Assembly (NCBI GenBank): GCA_024195585.1
Contig: SWBL01000059.1
Coordinates: forward strand, 62,001 to 126,000
Source: Aureobasidium sp. EXF-3400
Lineage: Eukaryota > Ascomycota > Dothideomycetes > Dothideales > Saccotheciaceae
DNA: 64,000 nucleotides
Direction of reading: 5' to 3'
The notes under the pieces were generated by a model. The model was not told where the DNA came from, did no database searches, and worked only from the letters and a program-made list of their open reading frames with translations. Positions 10,577 to 22,322 of this stretch are shown here, piece after piece. A program made the translations under genes and the position numbers. How positions within the stretch are numbered: the first letter of the stretch is position 1; each line of letters starts with the position of its first letter.

Positions 10577-13500
10577 ATGGCATCCACCGATGTCCCTCGT
10601 CGCAATCTGTCGCTGCACCTTCGTCGAGGCCGCAAGGACGCCGCCGACCGTGACGAATCCAACAGTACGATAGGCGGACCCATGGACGACCATGTCTCGG
10701 GCCTCAAGCCGTCAATTGACAACGTCTTTGCGAAAGTCAAGGAAAGACGAGCTCGCAAGTCGCAAGACCTCCGCCGGAACAGCGACGACTCGTCCAAAGG
10801 TCTGCGTGGCCTCTTGCCCTCGTCCAAGAAATCACGCCGCAAGAGCAGCACCCAAGACAGCGTCCTCCTCTCGGCATCGCCATCTGCCGACAAGATCTCG
10901 GGAAGTCAACGGGGCACTTCCCCCAACCCCAGCGAGCTTTCTCTGGGAAACCAGGGCAGCGGGCATAGCAGTCTACTGACCGAAGACGAAGATGACCAAG
11001 TGTGAGTCCACCCTTCCAATTGTCGTGATTCTACTCAAGGTGAGGCTATGTATGTGCCAAGTGTCCGAGCGCCGTGGGTCGTCGTAACGCCGATCGCAAC
11101 AAGATGGGCCCATGAGTCGTCTCCGAAGGGTGCAATCGCAATCACCCATCGACCAGGACCCTGGTGGCCCCGACTCCGATCCCTCTCCGTACCACGCGTG
11201 CTGGAATACGCAACGATACGGGCTGCGCTCACACTCGTCTTCGAATGTTGCTAGCCTACAAAAGGGCTCTCAATTCTTCCTTTGCTGACTGCCCTGTCCC
11301 AAACCAGTCCCGTCAGACCTACCCTTTCTCCCCACCAGTCCCACGCCGGCTACTTGACCCTCTCCTCACCACTTATCAACGCTGCTGCCACTAGCAACCC
11401 CTTGCCTGACGACATTCCCAATCTCGAAGCACCACTGGCTGGCCCCGCATCTCCCGACAAGTCCGCTTCCTCTTTGTCGCTCTCTGCAAACACCGATAAA
11501 CAGAAGTCGTCGCCTGTCGATAGATTTAAAGGCGCTTTTACCTTGCCCAAGAAGAAGCCTGTGGCCGACATACCCACAGAATCACACGAGGCCTTCCCAG
11601 ACCTAGATCTCGATCTCAAAGACCCCGCCGTGTCTTCTCCACGTCCCACAACTCCTCAATCGTTGCCGCGCAAGCCCACAATCATCACCACCGTGCCTTC
11701 TACACCTCCCAATACCGTTGAGCCTCCCACCACTTTTGTGACACCTCCGACACCCACCGAACCTCAAACCCATTTCTCAAATGCTTCTGCCTCATCACTC
11801 AATTCCGCCATCAACGCCCCTCCTTCACACGTAAACGCTGCTGCTCAGAGACGTAAAAGAGCTGGAACTTTCACCTCGAGCAAGCTCGCCGCTTCTCCAT
11901 TGACTCCGCATATTGAAGAAGCAAAAACACCCGGAGGCACGATCACTACTCCAGCTACCTCATCTGGTTTCTTCTCCTCCGTCTTCAGCGCGGCCCAAAA
12001 CGCTGCCAACCAGCTCAGTACCAGTCTGAATACGTCTATTGCTTCGAATCAAAAGGTCAAGTCTCCGCAATCCGATCAAGCAGACGCCGCAGGCGGCGAA
12101 GAAGTCATTCCTGGTGTCGAGACCACTGGCTCACCAGAGCTTGAGCAAGGCACCAAACGCCAATTGGCTGTCGCAACTCTCGGTAGAGGCGACCTCAGTC
12201 TAGACCAACTAGGCATCAGTGCCGAAAGCTCCGACGTCAGCCCAATGAATTCCAACGTGGATCTAACGGGTGCTTCACCCAACCTTTCGCAATCGAGTAT
12301 CAATGGTCAAAGACAAGAAGAGAGTGCCGCAAACCGCGCTGTGACTGCTGCTTATGAAAAGCCTGTAGAGAAGGCAGTAAGCCAGGCAACAGGTGCAAGG
12401 CCTCTTTCCGTGGTCTCTGGCGATGGCTCGGATGCAGGCTTCCAGACACCTCCCAGAACCTCGGGTACATTCGATACCGTCAAGCGATCCAGTTCGGTCA
12501 GAAGCAAGATCAGTGGCCGCAGAAGACACCGTGGCAGCTCTGCCGCGACCGGTGGTACTCTCGCTGCTGCGGTCTCTGCTAGTAGCGCTACTCTGATCCC
12601 TGGTGCGATCGGTCAAGGCCATCGTACTACTGGTTTTGCTGTGGCCAGCAGCAAGCGCAACAAAGATTTCCATCAGCTGTTCCGGAGTGTGCCAGAGGAT
12701 GACTACTTGATCGAGGACTATAGTGCAGCTTTACAGCGTGACATTCTTCTCCATGGCAGACTTTATATCTCGGAGGGTCATATCTGTTTCTCCAGCAACA
12801 TCCTCGGCTGGGTGACCAATCTGGTCATCAGCTTCGATGAGGTTGTGTCAGTTGAGAAGAAAAGCACAGCTGTGATCTTTCCCAACGCAATTGTCATCCA
12901 GACTTTACATGCTCGCAACGTTTTTGCCAGTTTAGTGGCCAGAGACTCCACCTATGATCTTCTCATTGGCATCTGGAAAATCAGCCATCCCAATCTGAAA
13001 AGCTCTCTCCACGGTGTGGCAATAGACGATGCCAGCACTGGCGATAAGACCGAGCGTGCTGAATCGGTCGCGTCCGACAGAGACAGCTCTAACGAAGCAA
13101 CTGAAGACGATGTCTACGATGAAGACGAAGACCATGACGATGGGAGCTTCTACGAGCCTGGTGGCAGTATCGCTGGTAGCGAAATCGGTGACCAGGCCGT
13201 GAGTCGGAAAACGTCTGCCGTTCCTGTCACAGCTGGTGTCTCGTCTGGCAATGGAACTACAAAAGGTGCAGAAGTTATCGAAGCGGTCGCTCCTGGCGCA
13301 GCTGCTTCTGCTGACTTCCCGGGACCAGCTACTCATGCTCCTACTGAATGCGGAGATGATGCTAGCCATTACGACAGACCACTAGCTGACCTCACGATAC
13401 CTGCTCCTCTGGGCAAGGTTTATTCCCTAGTGTGGGGACCAGCGTCGGGCGCGTTCATGAAGAAGTGGCTGGTCGACGATCAGAAATCCCGTGAGCTTGT

Positions 13501-14485
13501 CTTCGAGAACGAAAAAGGTGGACTGGACGATACCCACCGAACATTCACCTACTCTTACATCAAGCCTCTCAATGCACCTGTTGGTCCTAGACAAACAAAG
13601 TGTATCGTCACTGCCACTGTAGAGAACTTTGATCTCGAAAAGTGCGTCAGCGTCAACTGCAGCACTGCAACCCCCGACGTGCCCAGCGGAGGTGTCTTCA
13701 CGACAAAGACCAGATATTGCATGATGTGGGGTCCCAACAATTCGACCAGATTGATTGCCAATTGTACAGTCGAGTGGACTGGCAAGAGTTGGTTGAAGGG
13801 ACCCATTGAGAAAGGTGCGAACGATGGTCAAACACAATACGTCAAAGACTTGGTCGCTGCAATCACTGCCGGTGTGGCCACCAAAGCTACCACAAAAGGT
13901 GCTCCACGTGGCAAGGGCAAAGGAAGACGAAGAAACGATGCCGGCGTACCAGCTGAAAGCGAACGTGTCGCAGTCGCATCCAAGAAGGTTCCAGAGGAAG
14001 CAAACTGGGGGTTGTTCGAGCCTGTTCGTGGACTGCTGGAACCTATCGTCAGCATCTTCCCGCCACTGTTCTCTACACAGGCCATCATTACGATTCTTGC
14101 CCTGCTGCTAGCTTGGACCTGGCTCTTCCCTTCTCGCAACCGCTCCACAGGCGTTGGTTTCTCAATCGACTCGCCCGGACGACTTGCCGCATACGAAGAG
14201 CTCTGGCGTAGAGAGGAAAGCGAACTCTGGGACTGGCTTGAAGACCGGGTCGGCTTGAGCAACGGTCTTCCCATCGGTGGTGCCTCACAGCAAGACAAGA
14301 ACGAAAGACAGAAAGTGCTCGGTACCAAGAAAATGGGTCGCAAGCTCCGCAACCATGAGTTGGAAGAAAAGCAAGTGGAAGATGCGATTAGGGTCACTGA
14401 GGAGAGGCTGTCAACGCTGAAAGATGCGGTCAAGAAGAAGAAGGCTGCCGCCGCTGCTGCTGCGCAAAAGGAAGAGAAAAAGTGA
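10577..14485 (+). CDS. GRAM-VASt sterol-transfer protein of the Lam/Ltc family
   Basis: Exons 10577-11001 and 11308-14485; 1,200 residues. The upstream frame has no ATG before 10577 (context GCCATGG). After about 590 disordered Ser/Thr/Pro-rich residues comes a GRAM domain (about 590-705, HQLFRSVPEDDYLIEDYSAA start). A VASt/StART-like domain follows (about 830-1000, beginning ADLTIPAPLGKVYSLVWG), then one membrane segment (near 1065, IITILALLLAWTWLF) and a C-terminal coiled coil with poly-Lys/Ala. This is the layout of the Lam/Ltc proteins that move sterol between ER and other membranes at contact sites. With one VASt and no BAR or PH domain it is closest to Lam5/Lam6. The 306 nt intron is unusually long for this window. 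Confidence 0.92.
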
Positions 14486-15468
14486 GGAAGTCTGAATTTT
14501 GAATCCTATGTTATTACTTTCCTTTCCTTTCCTTTCTCCTTGGGTCTCCAGATACAGTTCATTAAATCCTTTTGGCGTTCTTGCAAGCGAGCGAGGATGG
14601 GTCTGGTTCATTTCATAGCGATCGTCTTCCTTTTGTATACGCAAAGACAGCTTGGGCAATGAAGAGAAATAACTGCATACTCTCGATGGTGTTGCGTCCC
14701 GTGCATTGCTAGAGGTTGTTTAACGTGCTGTGGTCATTTCTTCTTCTTTTTTCTCCGGCAAATAAATCATGCTTCTGGGATGACCCTGCTCATGGTTTCC
14801 CGATGATAAATATCCTTTGAGTTTGGTCACAATAGAGTTGTCTTCGCTTAAAGCATCCAAAGGTGACTCGAACATCCTGGTCGACTGATACAAAGTGGTC
14901 CCTCGTCGAGCATATTGAAGACATGGAATTCAATTGTGCTTTGGACACCATCCACGCTAATCACCTGCAGTGGAAAAAAGGGAACTGCTTTCTCATACCG
15001 CGATCATAGAGTCTAAGTACAGTGGTCAAAGTCTTCGTCTTGAAGCACAACACTGATAGAAGTAGCTTAATGTGAACATGGTGTCGAAGTTGGTACGTCT
15101 TCTTGGTTTGACACCGAGGAACGCCGTTGATGGAGGTCGTTCCCGCATGTCGGCCGCCCGGAGGTGCATGTCGCTCCTGCCTGTTCAGTGGTCGTCTCCA
15201 GATAGACCTCTCCAACACCCTCGAGCTCTGGTTTCCCAAGCTTTCCAATTCTTGATATTCGTGAGAGACTAGTGATCTCGAGGCCATTCATTTTCTAAAC
15301 TCATCACACCATTTCTACTCGCATCACACATGATAAAAACGGAGATTGCGCACTAACTCCATCTTAAGCTTCCGTGCTCCACTCCGAGGCTCTTGATAGT
15401 CCGGCTCGAGTCTTAGATCCTCGAACTACCTTCGCTTGCTCACCAACAGACGTTTGCCCAAGGACAAG
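14486..15468. other. Intergenic, no gene seen
   Basis: The stretch lies between the sterol-transfer gene and the WD40 gene. It holds a pyrimidine microsatellite (CCTTT units, 14518-14536) in the likely 3' UTR and the upstream region of the WD40 gene. A minus-strand open frame at 14961-15287 has no recognisable content and I do not call it. Confidence 0.4.
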
Positions 15469-17731
15469 ATGAGCTCTCCTCCCCGTGGCCAGTCAGAATC
15501 CTCTGCCTCCCAACAAAGCCCAATCTATGCACCAGCAGCAGATGATGATTGGGAGGACGATGACGACATGGACTTCGAAGATGAAGATGGCACCGAATAT
15601 GCAACTGGAGACGAAATCTACTTTGCTGGATCGGAAGATATTGAGGAGACCGAGTTCTACGGTAGTCCACTCGCACAGTCCAAAAGTCCAAGGTTGTGGC
15701 AAAAGCTAACATATTACAATAGACGCCGATGAGGGGCTCGGACCAGTCATGATAGACTTCGAGACAACCGACGACGACGACGAAGAAGGCAGAGAAACCA
15801 CGGCAGGCGCTGAATCAAACGAGAATGAGGAGGAATCATCACAAGCAGAGCCGACACGGACACAGCCTGCAAGACAAACCATCGCTCGTCAGTGGCAATC
15901 AAAGGCTACTATGAGATACATATCGGCTGACGTCTTGTAGTCACACAACAGCAGATTCTACAACTACTCGGAAACACTGGGCTCAGAGGACTCTTCGCAA
16001 ACGTGGTTGGCCAGCACCGAGGCGGACTTACTGCCGACGATGACGACGACGACGACTACGAGGACGACTCATACATTGGTTGGCATGCTATGGGAAGAAG
16101 GGCTAGACGGCCTAAGAGAGAGGGCTCTGGATACCCCAAGGTCCCCAGCGAGGAGGGAAAGAAGCTGATGGAGTCCGGCACTTTCGGCACTACCGAGCGC
16201 CCGCGAGGAACATTTGGTCGTAAAAGGAAGCTCGCATACCGGAATATGATGCGTGAGCTCGGAGTGGGTGGCTACGGTGCTCAGAAGAGTGCCAACAAGC
16301 TCATATCTCAGACTATGATACCCTCAACACAGGCCGACAGCATCATCAACTATAATCACCGGTGTTACTCTGGCCAGTTCTCCGATGATGGCAACTTCTT
16401 CTTCTCGTGCGCGCAGGACTTCAAGGTTCGTATGTATGATACTTCGAACCCATACAGATGGAAGTACTATAAGACGGCGCACTATTATGGCGGTCAATGG
16501 ACTATTACCGATGCAACCTTGAGTCCGGACAACAGATTCCTGGCATACAGTTCCATCAGAAGTGCCGTCTGTCTTTCTCCCACAGATCCCGACAACACTA
16601 TGGATCCAACGATACTGGACTTTGCCGACATGGGACAAGCCAGAAGAAATGGACGTGGCTGGGGACATTTTGGTATCTGGTCTCTCCGCTACTCTGGTGA
16701 TGGACGTGAGATCGTTGCCGGTACTTCAGACTCAAGTGTTTACGTGTACGACATCGAAACACGACAATCGATACTTCGAATCCATGGTCACAGGGACGAC
16801 GTCAATGCCGTCTGCTATGGAGACCAAACATCGCCACATATTCTGTACTCGGGATCAGACGACACGACTTTGAAGGTCTGGGATCGACGATCAATGGGCG
16901 ATGGCCGTGAAGCTGGTGCCTTTGTTGGTCATACCGAGGGAATCACATACATCGACAGCAAGGGCGATGGCAGATATGTGCTCAGCAACGCCAAAGACCA
17001 GACAATGAAGTTGTGGGATCTGCGTATGATGATGTCGACCGAGAGATTCGACAAGATTGATCCAGAAGAACATACTACAGGCTTCGACTACCGATTTGCA
17101 CCTTATGACGAGGAAGAGTACGAAGCTCATCCTCATGACAACAGTCTGGTCACTTTCCGTGGTCACAAGGTGCTTAAGACGCTGATCAGATGCCACTTTT
17201 CACCACCAGGCAGTACAGATGGACGATATGTGTACAGTGGAAGTCATGACGGCTCGGTATACATCTGGAACATGGATGCCACGATAGCAGGCAAGATCGA
17301 CGTGCTGGAGGCAACCAGAAACTCACGACCAGAACGAGATGAGAGATACGTTGATCGCTGGGAGAACGGTGGTGGCCGAAGCCAATGGAGTACCATCGTT
17401 CGAGACGCCAGTTGGCATCCTACCGCGCCAGTCGTTGCTGGTAAGTCAAGCACACACTCTAATAACTTTTGAATGCACAACTGACGCAAATATAGCAACC
17501 TCTTGGAACGGATGGGATCACGGCCTAGGAACATGTACGGTACACAGCTGGAACGACGGCAACAGTTCGGACGAGGGCGAGCCCAAGATGGGAGCAAGAC
17601 TGAATCCACAGCTCGAACAAGACAGCCGATACTACGAAAACACCACTGCTACCGGCCGAGGCACATCTACCCGACGATCGAGATTTGTAACGCGGGCACA
17701 GATGGCTCGAAATGAGGAAGAGGGAGAGTAG
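15469..17731 (+). CDS. WD40-repeat protein, DCAF11/WDR23-like CUL4 substrate adaptor
   Basis: Four exons: 15469-15661, 15723-15887, 15941-17440, 17496-17731; 697 residues. The N terminus carries several acidic runs (DDDWEDDDDMDFEDEDG). It then has QTIALTQQQILQLLGNTGLR, a helical segment typical of the DCAF11/LEC14B group, followed by seven or so WD repeats (about 240-640). Two repeats end in WDxR motifs (VWDRR, LWDLR), the DWD signature used to bind DDB1 in CUL4 ubiquitin ligases. In animals WDR23/DCAF11 directs Nrf2 and histone-mRNA factor turnover. Assignment to the DCAF11 family is fairly strong; the substrate here is unknown. The C terminus is polar and Arg-rich. The introns are 53-61 nt, all in good phase. 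Confidence 0.88.
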
Positions 17732-18342
17732 GCTTCTTCTGATGAGCTTGACTCTTCAGCCTCAAAGTGTCTAGAACGACTTTGCTCGTTGCGCGCGAAG
17801 AAGTAGTGGAGTTTCTTTTTGGTGCTTTTGGAGGGCTGGCTTCATGTGGTTAGGAATATATTTTGGGAACACTCTTTTTCTTCTTTTCTTCTTTTGCGTT
17901 TTTGTTCATGGGTAGAGAGGCTGTATATGTGATGGATGTTGCTTCCTTTCGGTATCAATTTCCCAGAACGTGAATAGACTCTCTTTCAGAACCAATAGTC
18001 TCTGGGACTTGAAAGTGTGTATGCCTATGTTTTTGACGTGTTTTTGTATTTGCGGATTGGGTGGTATCGAAGATATAACTGCAAAAGAGGCCTTGCTTTT
18101 CTCTAAACGCCCAGAGATTCCCTCGCTCTTTGAATGGAAAAGAAAATTGTACAATTGGAAAATGCAGAAAGCGGGTACTCGAGGAGAGGTATCTCGAGAG
18201 GTGTGTGTCGCAAAAGGTGGTATCAAGCTGTTCTTGTCCGATATTTCGAGGGTATAATCGCTCCTTCTGTCCTCTTTGATTTCGCATCGAAGGGGTGAAG
18301 AGGAAAGTCGAGGATCGGACGATGGATAAAGCTGCAGCACGT
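17732..18342. other. Convergent 3' region, no gene seen
   Basis: The WD40 gene (plus) and Sec61 gamma (minus) converge here. The sequence has long T-rich tracts (around 17870-17905), as expected of fungal 3' UTRs. Open frames on both strands (17906-18353) have no recognisable content. Confidence 0.4.
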
Positions 18343-18714
18343 TTATGCGCCACCGACGAGGATGTTGTTGACGGGGATGTGAACTGTGTTGCTTTGTTAG
18401 TCCCTCTTCATCCTTCTTCTTTCCAGAAGATCAACGTACTCAGCTTGACGATGTAGCCAATGACACCCATGACGAGGAAACCGACACCGACGGCCTGGCT
18501 GATCTTGAGGAATTCGCGCTTGTCGGGCTTACTGTATATAAAGTGATTAGTGGTGTATACAGAAGAAGTGGAGGAGAGCAGCAGCGGTAGCACGAGCAGA
18601 GAAAGAAGGGAGAGGAGAGAGAAAGACATACGTGCAGCGGTTGATGAATTGAGTGCCGTCCTTGATGAACTCGCGGGGCATCTCCATGATCTCTTGCATT
18701 TGGCTTGACGACAT
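18343..18714 (-). CDS. SSS1: Protein translocation channel subunit Sec61 gamma
   Basis: Three small exons: 18632-18714, 18440-18531, 18343-18383; 71 residues. The product opens MSSSQMQEIMEMPREFIKDG, carries NRCTKPDKREF across the first splice, then one hydrophobic helix (AVGVGFLVMGVIGYIVKL) and ends IHIPVNNILVGGA. Length, the KPDKREF block and the PVNNILVG tail are diagnostic for the gamma/Sss1 subunit. It clamps the two halves of the Sec61 channel in the ER membrane for co- and post-translational import. The first intron (18532-18631) is about 100 nt; the second is 56 nt. Start 18714 is the only ATG giving the family N terminus. Confidence 0.96.
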
Positions 18715-19122
18715 GGTTGCTGTGTGTGTGTAGATGTGGTTTGGGAGTTGGCGGAGGAGGGCGGAATGTGTCGTTGGTAGTTGATTGAATTGGAAATGCG
18801 ACAAGGGACGGACAGGAGATGTTGCGCGGTAGAGTACAGCTGGCTATCGCTTTTGCGGAGTAGGAGTTGCCCTTGGTCTTGGTCTTGGTCTGTGCGGGAC
18901 CGAGAGCTGCTCGCTGCTGCCCTTTACGGGGCTGGATCTTTTGGCTTTTCTTTCACGTGAAATACTTTTGACTCGGTCATGGAGTCTTGGAGTGTTGTTT
19001 GTGTTGTTTTTGAATATACGGACTTGCAAGTATAGACTTGAATGAGATGCAGCTTTCGCGCGAGGATTATATACAAAAAATGCTGGCTTCAAAAACTCTG
19101 CTAAATACCATGAATGAGAAAT
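18715..19122. other. Intergenic, Sec61 gamma upstream region
   Basis: This stretch holds the presumed promoter of Sec61 gamma and the 3' end of CIA30. It has a short GT microsatellite near 18721 and a six-base CTTGGT repeat in three copies (18872-18889). No gene seen. Confidence 0.4.
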
Positions 19123-19950
19123 CTACTGTTTCTTGACCAACAAGCCGTCGCTCTCCAGATCCTGATCATCTATGGCAGGCTGCTTGTTGAAGTCTTTGCC
19201 GCCAGCGTTGTTGGTAGCATAGATGTCGGCAATGCAGAGGTCAAAGGGTCCAGGGACGCGGTCAATCAAACCTATGCCAATGCTTCTGACCTTTTGACGC
19301 ATCATATCACTTTGAGGCTCGACGACCATGCCGTGGTTGGTACGGACGAACTCGCTGATGGGGACAATGACCGTCTCCCAATCTCCAGGCTTCTGAGCAT
19401 ATAAACGGTGCTGGTGCAGATCCGTCGGCACGATCGACTCGGTCTGAACATTGACAAAATATTTGCGGGCGTCGCTCTTGACTTTGAGGGCAATGTAGCT
19501 GTACGAGTCGAGGTCCCACAGGCCCTTGCCGAACAAATTGCGACCCATGTCTCTTGTGCGCCATGCGGCATAGCCGGACCTTTGAATGTTTGGTCTATCG
19601 GTGGGAAGTTCATTTGAGATTGTGCCGTGGAAACGGATGTGTGGAGGGTCTTGTGCGTGGGCGGGAACAAAGTCGAAGTTGACGTTTGAGAAGCCGCCCA
19701 TGTCTTCGTCTGACATGACTTTGCATAGTTCTGAGGATTCTGGCTTGTCGAATGTGATGAGAGGGAAGGGTTTGTCGGGACGATTGACTGCTTCGGCCTT
19801 GAGAGCTGTTTGTTGCGACCATGTTAGCTGTCGAATTGGTAGAGTAAGATGAGTACGGAAAGACGGACCGATGCTCGACAGCCTCGAGAGTTCCAGTAGA
19901 CTTCGCTTCCAGAAGCCAGGAGGAGCTAGTAGACGTCGTGTGCACTGCAT
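19123..19950 (-). CDS. CIA30: Complex I intermediate-associated protein 30 (CIA30/NDUFAF1)
   Basis: The frame is open throughout (275 codons), but I favour removing an in-frame 63 nt intron at 19806-19868 (branch CTAAC, acceptor CAG, weak donor GTCCGT). This leaves exons 19869-19950 and 19123-19805 and 254 residues. Splicing joins SLLELSRLSSI to ALKAEAVNRPDKPFPLITFD, matching the compact N terminus of the family; retained, it adds an unlike 21-residue insert. Diagnostic features are the CKVMSDEDMGGFS block and the jelly-roll galactose-binding-like body (GRNLFGKGLWDLDSYSYIAL). CIA30 is a mitochondrial chaperone for early membrane-arm intermediates of complex I. It is divergent from the mitochondrial carrier gene at 20247. 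Confidence 0.9.
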   Translation of the reverse strand: MQCTRRLLAPPGFWKRSLLELSRLSSIGPSFRTHLTLPIRQLTWSQQTALKAEAVNRPDKPFPLITFDKPESSELCKVMSDEDMGGFSNVNFDFVPAHAQDPPHIRFHGTISNELPTDRPNIQRSGYAAWRTRDMGRNLFGKGLWDLDSYSYIALKVKSDARKYFVNVQTESIVPTDLHQHRLYAQKPGDWETVIVPISEFVRTNHGMVVEPQSDMMRQKVRSIGIGLIDRVPGPFDLCIADIYATNNAGGKDFNKQPAIDDQDLESDGLLVKKQ

Positions 19951-20246
19951 GTTGAGATGTGTGTAGTGGTTGTGTGTTATAGAGGGAAGGAAAGATGGAT
20001 GACGGTGCTAAGATCTGATAAGCTTCAAAAGACCCGTGTGGTGATTGCATGACTCGTCTCGGCCTGCAGCAATGATGCGGAGAGTTCGTTCTCGATCGAC
20101 ATTTTTTGATCCAGGGCCCAGGCACCATTTTATCTTCAATCACGCACCACCACCCAAGCAACCCCAAACTCTTCGAGCACCGGCACTCACTTTCTCTGCC
20201 ACAGTCACTTGCGCTCAACAACGCCCATCTCGCGCTACCTCTGTTC
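19951..20246. promoter_or_regulatory. Shared divergent upstream region of CIA30 and the Rim2-type carrier
   Basis: The 296 bp between the two start codons must hold both promoters. Both genes encode mitochondrial proteins, so joint control is plausible. I see no clear TATA box in the expected position for either. The call rests on layout, not on a recognised binding site. Confidence 0.4.
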
Positions 20247-21463
20247 ATGACGGCCAACCCGTCCATCGCCGCCGCGCGAGCTGCTGTCATCGACCCGAGT
20301 CCTATACCTCAATCCAGAGAAACTGGAGACGCATCTCCTCAAAAAGCACAAGATGGAGCCAAGCTAGCCTCACCACCACCTGTCGCAAAGTCATGGGCTC
20401 ACTTTGTCGCTGGAGGGTTAGTTCTGCACCGCTGCCAATACCGCCTTCATCTTGCTGATCCAATTGCCACAGCCTCGGTGGAATGACCGCTGCTACCTTG
20501 ACCTGCCCTCTCGATGTCCTCAAAACCCGCCTACAGTCCGACTTCTACCAAACACAACTCTCCGCCGCTCGCGCCGCACGAGGTATCCCGCCATTGTCGC
20601 AACTCTCCTACTCCCGAACTGCTATCCTCCACATCCGAGAAACCTTCCAGATCTTGACCGCCATCCCTCGCACCGAAGGAACCCGCGCTCTCTTTAAGGG
20701 CCTCGGCCCCAACCTCATTGGTGTCGTGCCAGCACGAGCCATCAACTTCTTCGCATACGGAAACGGAAAGAGAATCCTGTCGCAAAACTTCAACGATGGC
20801 AAGGAAGCCTCGTGGATCCATCTGCTAGCTGCCGCTGGATCAGGCATGCTCACAGGAACCGCCACAAACCCCATCTGGCTCGTGAAGACACGACTACAAT
20901 TGGACAAATCATTAGCAGAGAAATCCGGCAGTGGTTTGGACGGCAGAAAATACAAGAATGCTCTGGACTGCACAATGCAAACCGTACGCTCAGAAGGTAT
21001 CCGTGGACTGTACAGAGGATTAAGCGCCAGCTACCTGGGCGTGACAGAAAGCACATTACAATGGGTACTCTACGAAAAGATGAAGAGCTACATCGCTGTG
21101 CGAGAAGAGCGCATTGTCCTCTCCGGTCGCCAACGCACCACTTGGGATGAAGCCTTCTCCTGGTCTCTCAAACTCGGAGCTGCTGGAAGTGCCAAGTTTG
21201 TCGCCGCACTCATCACATACCCTCACGAGGTTGTTCGCACGCGACTGCGTCAAGCCCCCGTTACCACGTCGGTTGATGGCGTGCCCCAACTCAAATACAC
21301 TGGCCTGGCCCAGTGCTTCAAGCTGGTCTGGAAGGAAGAGGGTATGGCTGCTCTGTATGGTGGCCTTGTGCCGCATATGCTCAGAGTCGTGCCCAGCGCT
21401 GCCATCATGTTTGGCATGTACGAGGCTGTCCTGCGTTTCCTTGGAACCGACTCAGGCGTGTAA
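20247..21463 (+). CDS. RIM2: Mitochondrial pyrimidine nucleotide carrier, Rim2 type
   Basis: Exons 20247-20416 and 20473-21463; 386 residues. It belongs to the SLC25 family: three repeats, each with the Px[DE]xx[KR] signature, here PLDVLKTRLQ, PIWLVKTRLQ and PHEVVRTRLR. A long insert after the first signature (SDFYQTQLSAARAARGIPP), ahead of the first matrix helix, is typical of the Rim2/SLC25A33-36 branch, which imports pyrimidine (deoxy)nucleotides into the matrix. WVLYEKMKSY near the end of repeat two also fits. The N-terminal 50 residues are polar and probably disordered. The intron (56 nt) interrupts the first helix after FVAGG. Start 20247 is the first ATG of the exon. Confidence 0.93.
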
Positions 21464-22322
21464 TAAACATTTTGTTGAAAATGCTTTGTAGAGAAGGCGC
21501 TGGTGAATGTGTACAAAAGAAAGAAAGCATTGGAGATCTGGCGCAAATTTTGGGGTGCTCGGCGAGCATGGTTTCTTCTTCTGTTTCTAAATGTAACAAT
21601 AGTGTGGGAAGAATATACGAGCGAGGATACCTGTGTAACAAAACGGCAAGCCAGCGTTGGGCCGCCAAAAATCTCACGACTCCATCTTAGGAATTCTACT
21701 CTTCTTCGGGTCGCAAAGGTCATTTTACTCTTTCGGGCATTAATGCGGATTTCGACCAAACAGTCAAACATCTACAGTCGCTGCTGCCATTCTTCTGCAT
21801 TGATCAACTTGGACAGAGTCGCCATGGTGGTCCTCGGTCGAATGACGTCCGAAAACCGCTTGCCGGCTCGCTTCTCTACCGATCACTGTTCTGACACCCA
21901 TGCTTTTCTCTCAACGCAGCACGCCTAATTCTTACCTCTGTACATGATCTGGATGAAGTCACATCGATATCTTCGACGATATGGACCTGTATCACAGGGA
22001 GCCACACTCTCAGGTCAGGTCTCAACAATGACTTCAAAGAGCACTCCTCCAGTTGATTCTAGTTTTTGACACTTGATCGATATGCATAATTGGTCCAACT
22101 TCTCGCTACGCAGATACCCTATAGACAAAGATCGGGGATGAAAAAAAGTAGGTCAGGCATACTTCGAGTCATGAACGCTCAAGCAAGTCTTTCCTCATAA
22201 GTACTCGAGTAGGTTGCTCTTTCCACACTTAGACCACACCTTCCTATCTTAAGTCTCTACAACAAATTGCCTCAGCCCAGCCTTACGCCATCTGCCCGAA
22301 CTAATCCACCTCTGCTTCAACA
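21464..22322. other. Intergenic, no gene seen
   Basis: This stretch carries the 3' UTR of the carrier gene and the upstream region of the SIMPL gene. Several short open frames occur on both strands but none has a recognisable product or good splice partners. No repeat or RNA gene found. Confidence 0.4.

Noticed and set aside
14961..15287. 108-codon minus-strand frame upstream of the WD40 gene
   Set aside because: No domain, no conserved-looking segment, no splice partners.
18872..18889. CTTGGT triplicate repeat as a possible regulatory array
   Set aside because: A simple six-base microsatellite; no evidence of binding or conservation.
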